A stretch of 64,000 nt of DNA from Streptomyces sp. NBC_00306. GTDB lineage: Bacteria > Actinomycetota > Actinomycetes > Streptomycetales > Streptomycetaceae. The notes under the pieces are model-generated. The model was not told where the DNA came from. It ran no database searches and was given only the letters and a program-made list of their open reading frames with translations. Shown in pieces: positions 60,349 through 64,000 of this stretch. A program made the position numbers and the translations under genes. The DNA lies in contig NZ_CP108032.1 of assembly GCF_036169555.1 (NCBI RefSeq), positions 5,146,001 through 5,210,000 on the forward strand. Direction: 5' to 3'. The first letter of the stretch is position 1, and each line of letters starts with the position of its first letter.

Positions 60349-60480
60349 GCGCTCTCCTTGCAAAACATGGAATTCCCTTTTGGGGCATTCCAGGGGGTTG
60401 GACGGATCTTGATCCTGGCACAGAGTGCATTGATCAAAGAAATAGCTAGACTCGGTCGCCGCGATCGGAGGTAGCTATCA
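60349..60480. promoter_or_regulatory. ahpC-oxyR divergent promoter region
   Basis: The 132 bases between ahpC and oxyR are AT-richer than their surroundings and contain an inverted repeat TTGATC (60409-60414) / GATCAA (60432-60437) plus ATAGCTAG near 60442. OxyR, a LysR-type tetramer, usually binds such divergent regions; the exact site is inferred. Confidence 0.55.
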
Positions 60481-61422
60481 GTGGGTGGCATGAACAGGGG
60501 CAAACAGCCGAGCCTCGCACAGCTGCGTGCCTTCGCGGCCGTGGCCGAGCATCTGCACTTCCGGGACGCGGCGGCATCAATCGGGATGAGTCAGCCGGCA
60601 CTCTCCGGAGCCGTCTCCGCGCTGGAGGTGGCACTGGGTGTCCAGCTCGTCGAGCGCACGACCCGCAAGGTGCTGCTGTCGTCCGCCGGTGAGCGGCTCG
60701 CCGCCCGGACCCGGGCGGTGCTGGACGCGGTCGGTGAGCTGATGGAGGAGGCCGAAGCGGTACGGGCGCCGTTCACCGGAGTGCTCCGGCTCGGCGTGAT
60801 CCCCACGGTCGCGCCCTATCTGCTGCCGAACGTCCTGCGCCTGGTGCACGACAAGTACCCCGCGCTGGACCTCCAGGTCCACGAGGAGCAGACCACCTCG
60901 CTGCTGGAGGGTCTGGCGGCGGGCCGGCTCGATCTGCTGCTGCTCGCGGTCCCCCTCGGCGTCCCCGGCATCGAGGAACTCCCGCTGTTCGACGAGGACT
61001 TCGTCCTCGTCACCCCGGAGGACCACTGGCTCGGAGGTCGCCAGGACATACCGCGCGAGGCGCTGCGCGAACTCCCGCTGCTTCTGCTCGACGAGGGCCA
61101 CTGTCTGCGCGACCAGGCCCTCGACATCTGCAGGGAGGCCGGCCGCAGGGACGGCACACCGGTGACGACCACCGCCGCCGGGCTCTCCACCCTGGTGCAG
61201 CTGGTCGCCGGCGGACTCGGCGTGACCCTGCTGCCGCGTACGGCGGTCGACGTGGAGACCGGCCGCGGCGGTCTCCAGACGGGGTGGTTCGCCGACCCTG
61301 CCCCCGCACGCCGCATCGCCCTGGCGATGCGCTCGGGAGCGGCACGCCAGGGCGAGTTCGCGGAGTTCGCACAGGCGCTGCGGGACGCGATGCGCTCCCT
61401 GCCCGTACGGGTCCTCGGCTGA
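60481..61422 (+). CDS. oxyR: OxyR, peroxide-sensing LysR-type regulator
   Basis: A 313-residue LysR regulator with N-terminal HTH (residues about 11-68) and effector domain. The OxyR redox pair is clear: C208 in GHCLRDQ and C217 in LDIC. It activates ahpCD after disulfide formation by H2O2. GTG 60481 has GGAGGT eight bases upstream; an in-frame ATG follows at 60490. Its stop touches the stop of the convergent permease gene without a gap. Confidence 0.95.
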   Translation: MGGMNRGKQPSLAQLRAFAAVAEHLHFRDAAASIGMSQPALSGAVSALEVALGVQLVERTTRKVLLSSAGERLAARTRAVLDAVGELMEEAEAVRAPFTGVLRLGVIPTVAPYLLPNVLRLVHDKYPALDLQVHEEQTTSLLEGLAAGRLDLLLLAVPLGVPGIEELPLFDEDFVLVTPEDHWLGGRQDIPREALRELPLLLLDEGHCLRDQALDICREAGRRDGTPVTTTAAGLSTLVQLVAGGLGVTLLPRTAVDVETGRGGLQTGWFADPAPARRIALAMRSGAARQGEFAEFAQALRDAMRSLPVRVLG

Positions 61423-63780
61423 CTACTCCGTACGCAGCCCGTCGGGGCGCATCAGGCGCCACAGCACGGGCAGGCTGAGAAGCGTCACCAGCAGGATCAA
61501 CGCGGCGCCGACGGCGTTGACCGGCAGGAACGCCCACCAGTCCTCGACCTGCTTGTCCACCATCCTCAGCAGCACCAGACCGAGGCCCACCCCGCCGCCG
61601 GTCGCCAGGGTCAGGCCCAGCACGATCGGCACGGCCGTCTGCCACAGCACCGACCAGCTCAGTGTGGCGCGCCGGGTGCCGAAGGCGACCAGCACCGACA
61701 GCAGCCGCTTGCGGTCGCGCAGTTGCTCCAGCGTGGAGACGAGCATGGACGCGGCGATCAGCAGCATCGTGGCGGTCGCTCCGACGAACAGCCCGGTGCG
61801 GACGCTGGAGTACTGACTGTCGCGCTCGAAGTTCTGCAGCGTGTTGACGGACGTCAGCGGGTCGATGGCGGCGGCCGTGTTGCGGGCGTACTCGGCCGCG
61901 TCCGGCACCGCCGGATCGAGCTTGATCATCGTCCTGGCCTCGGGAGACATCAGCGCCTTGACGTCGATCGCCGACGGTGTGGCCATGATGCCGAAGGCCA
62001 GGTCCCCCATCGGATCGGGGCGCGAATCCACCGTGCGGGCCGATTCCGGTACCCGCCACAGGGCGGGCGCGGGGCGTGTGGTCCTCCCCTGGCTCCACTG
62101 CTCCGGATGGAGGTTGACCTGGGCGCCCGCCCGAGCGGTCTTGGCGAGGTAGTCGTCGGGCGGTCCCTCACCCTCGGGCGTTCGAACGATGAAGACATCG
62201 CCGTCCCGGCACGAGGAGATCTTCGCCAGTTCCTTCAGGGAGGGGCAGTCGCCGACGGTCAGCTGGGTGGTGGGGATGAAGTCCTCACCCGCACGCTGCG
62301 GCCCCGGCCGCTCGACGCCCGCCTCGATGAACCCGACCACACCGACGACGCCCTTGGTCCGCGCGTACTCGTCGATCATGCCGCGGGCCAGGGTGCCGTT
62401 CTTGGCCGGCACCCTCGTCTCCAGCTGTGCGCGGGCCGAGTCCATCCCGGTCGGTCGCATGAAGTCGTTCTGCACGGCGGTCAGCAGCATCTGGAGCGCG
62501 ATCGCACCCGCCGCCGCGACCACGATGCCGCTCACCGCCCGGGCCGCCGTGCCGCTGCTCAACTGGAGCCTGCGTACGGCAAGTTGCCAGGCCACCGGTC
62601 CGCCCCGGAGCCGGCCGACGACCGCCTCCACCAGCCACGGGAGCAGCGAGGTGATGCCGATCAGCACCAGCATGGCGCCGGCGGCGATCTGGTACGTGGC
62701 GATGCCGGTCTCCTCCATGCCGATGCTCCCCGACTGGGGCAGCAGCAGCGCGACACCGACGGCCGGGAGCAGCAGACGCCACCACAGCCGGCGCCGCCGC
62801 GGAGCCGCGTCGCGGACGACGCCGAGCGGCTCGATGGACACACGGCGCAGCGCGGAGAGGGTGACACCGATCGCGGAGGCGGGCACCGCGATGAGGATCA
62901 GTACGGTCAGCCAGAGGCTCGGGACGATGTCGGAGGGAAAGGCGTTGACGTCCCAGACGGTCACCGAACCGGCGAGCTGCCGCAGCCATGCGAAGAGCGC
63001 GGCGCCGGTGGCGAGACCCAGCAGAGCTCCGCCCAGGGACTCGCCCGCCGCGATGCGCCGGGTCATGGCCTGGTCCGCACCGACCAGGCGCAGAGCGGCC
63101 AGCCGGCGGTCACGCTGCTCGCCGCCGAAGCGCACGGCGGTGGCGATGAACACGGCGACGGGCAGGATCAGGGCGACGCAGATCATCACGACGATCAGCA
63201 GCAGCACCGCGTTCAGCGGATCGCCGGGGCTCGCGTCGCCGTAGTGGTCCGCCCGGCCCTCCGCGCCGGTCTCCAGGCTGACGGGACTGCCGGCGTAGTA
63301 GAGGAGCTCGGCCCGCCCGGTCAGCCCTTCCTTGCCGATGGTCGCTCCGACCTTGTACGGCAAGCGGTCCTTCAGCAGGGAGCCGCCCGGGGAGTCGAGC
63401 AGTTCGGCCAGCGCGGGGGAGATGGCCATCTCGCCGGGAGCGGGGAGTTCCGTGAGGCCCGCAGGTGCGGGGGCGTCGCCGCCGTCGGGACGGATCACGA
63501 GGCCGTTGACGGTGTCACCGCGGTACAGCGTGCTGGTCCGGTTGAAGAGGAAGGAGCTGCTCGACCGCTGCGCCTCGTCGAGGCTCACCGCGCGGGCGAT
63601 CGCGCGGTCGTCACGCGTCTGCAGAAGGCCCGGCACGGACGCGGCGAACAGCAGCATGGCGACGCCGAGTCCGACGCCCAGTGCGGTGAGGGCGGTTCGG
63701 GTCCAGCCGGGCCGCCCGCCGGTGACGGCGAACCGGAGACCCAGCGTCAGGTCCCGTATCCAGGGGGAGCCGCGGTTCAT
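61423..63780 (-). CDS. FtsX-like ABC transporter permease
   Basis: A 785-residue permease with ten or so helices in the MacB/FtsX plan: an N-terminal helix with large ectodomain (about 45-195), a helix cluster (about 195-420), a second helix and ectodomain (about 425-650), and three last helices. FtsX landmarks include LILPVAVFIATAVRFGGEQRDRRLAALRLVGA (in parts) near 215 and RKRLLSVLVAFGTRR near 690. Two Cys in the second ectodomain (VGDCPSL, ISSCRDG) may form a disulfide. Its ATG overlaps the stop of the ATPase gene (TGATG). Lipoprotein, peptide or antibiotic export are possible roles. Confidence 0.88.
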   Translation of the reverse strand: MNRGSPWIRDLTLGLRFAVTGGRPGWTRTALTALGVGLGVAMLLFAASVPGLLQTRDDRAIARAVSLDEAQRSSSSFLFNRTSTLYRGDTVNGLVIRPDGGDAPAPAGLTELPAPGEMAISPALAELLDSPGGSLLKDRLPYKVGATIGKEGLTGRAELLYYAGSPVSLETGAEGRADHYGDASPGDPLNAVLLLIVVMICVALILPVAVFIATAVRFGGEQRDRRLAALRLVGADQAMTRRIAAGESLGGALLGLATGAALFAWLRQLAGSVTVWDVNAFPSDIVPSLWLTVLILIAVPASAIGVTLSALRRVSIEPLGVVRDAAPRRRRLWWRLLLPAVGVALLLPQSGSIGMEETGIATYQIAAGAMLVLIGITSLLPWLVEAVVGRLRGGPVAWQLAVRRLQLSSGTAARAVSGIVVAAAGAIALQMLLTAVQNDFMRPTGMDSARAQLETRVPAKNGTLARGMIDEYARTKGVVGVVGFIEAGVERPGPQRAGEDFIPTTQLTVGDCPSLKELAKISSCRDGDVFIVRTPEGEGPPDDYLAKTARAGAQVNLHPEQWSQGRTTRPAPALWRVPESARTVDSRPDPMGDLAFGIMATPSAIDVKALMSPEARTMIKLDPAVPDAAEYARNTAAAIDPLTSVNTLQNFERDSQYSSVRTGLFVGATATMLLIAASMLVSTLEQLRDRKRLLSVLVAFGTRRATLSWSVLWQTAVPIVLGLTLATGGGVGLGLVLLRMVDKQVEDWWAFLPVNAVGAALILLVTLLSLPVLWRLMRPDGLRTE

Positions 63781-64000
63781 CAGACGCCCGCCATGTCGCG
63801 GACCCTGCCGTCGCGGACGACGACCTCGCGGTCGGAGTAGGCGGCGACCCGGGCCTCGTGGGTGACGAGGACGACCGCGGTGCTCGACTCGCGGGCCGCG
63901 TCGGTCAGCAGCTGCATCACCCGCTCGCCGTTCAGCGAGTCCAGCGCGCCGGTCGGCTCGTCGGCGAACAGCACGCGTGGCGATGTGACCAGGGCACGGG
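63780..64000 (-). CDS. ABC transporter ATP-binding protein, C-terminal part only
   Basis: The frame is open to the window edge. The visible 73 codons begin in RALVTSPRVLFADEPTGALD, giving the Walker B motif and D-loop, followed by the H-loop LVTHEARVAAYSDREVVVRDG. This is the LolD/MacB-type ATPase partner of the FtsX-like permease. Walker A and the signature motif lie outside the window. Confidence 0.92.
   Translation of the reverse strand, partial: RALVTSPRVLFADEPTGALDSLNGERVMQLLTDAARESSTAVVLVTHEARVAAYSDREVVVRDGRVRDMAGV

Noticed and set aside
1..64000. Prophage, transposon or antibiotic biosynthetic gene cluster
   Set aside because: No integrase, transposase, capsid, polyketide synthase or peptide synthetase genes are seen; isolated P450, methyltransferase and ATP-grasp genes do not make a convincing cluster.

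Overview
The window has very high GC, strong third-codon-position GC, many GTG starts and frequent ATGA/GTGA stop-start overlaps. It also carries a chaplin, a melC1-melC2 tyrosinase pair, a DasR-type box in front of a chitinase gene and a 6C-type RNA. Together these indicate a Streptomyces (or very close) chromosome. I see no phage genes, insertion sequences, CRISPR arrays, tRNAs or rRNAs, so this looks like ordinary chromosome made of several functional blocks.

Block 1 (1-10533) is the end of an exopolysaccharide locus. A Wzy-like polymerase (cut by the window edge), a MurJ-like flippase, a NodB-type deacetylase, a GT4 glycosyltransferase, a Wzz-like chain-length protein and a FemAB/GNAT-like acyltransferase are chained by overlapping start and stop codons. 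A secreted GH26-like glycosidase lies convergent to them. An ATP-grasp enzyme and a flavin oxidoreductase follow. Block 2 (10475-18022) is mixed: small secreted proteins and lipoproteins, a cytochrome P450, melC1-melC2, a chaplin, a trypsin-like protease and an AlkB-like dioxygenase.

Block 3 (18080-25087) is a divergent catabolic locus. A deacylase and a PLP deaminase run leftward; a KDG-type sugar kinase, an IclR regulator, RidA and a GntP permease run rightward, around a palindromic operator region. The set reads as uptake, deacylation, deamination and phosphorylation of an N-acyl amino sugar acid, most plausibly N-acetyl-D-glucosaminate from oxidised chitin. A secreted GH18 chitinase with a DasR-like operator lies about 4 kb further on (28160-29860), after a secreted M14 carboxypeptidase and an Nramp-related transporter.

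Block 4 (30300-47325) is a Tad/Flp pilus locus: CpaB, TadZ/CpaE, two TadE-like pseudopilins, CpaF, TadB, TadC, a histidine kinase/LuxR response regulator pair, Flp pilin, a TadG-like protein, a lipoprotein, an OmpA-domain protein, a secreted membrane-anchored protein, DUF192 and a prepilin peptidase. Three intergenic regions here share one promoter architecture: GGGCCC repeats, a TGACCG-like -35 and a TACSNT -10. I propose this as the target of the locus-encoded response regulator. Two of the three promoters appear to give leaderless mRNAs, one of them for an overlooked 53-codon ORF.

Block 5 (47423-64000) is mostly housekeeping. It holds a cupin/methyltransferase pair, a DUF2079 membrane protein, a winged-helix (HTH_42) protein, an HxlR regulator, a 6C RNA, an aldo/keto reductase, a cis-prenyltransferase, a PIN-PhoH ATPase, an SLT-type cell-wall enzyme with a structured leader, an AI-2E-family permease, ahpC-ahpD divergent from oxyR, and an FtsX-type ABC permease with the end of its ATPase.
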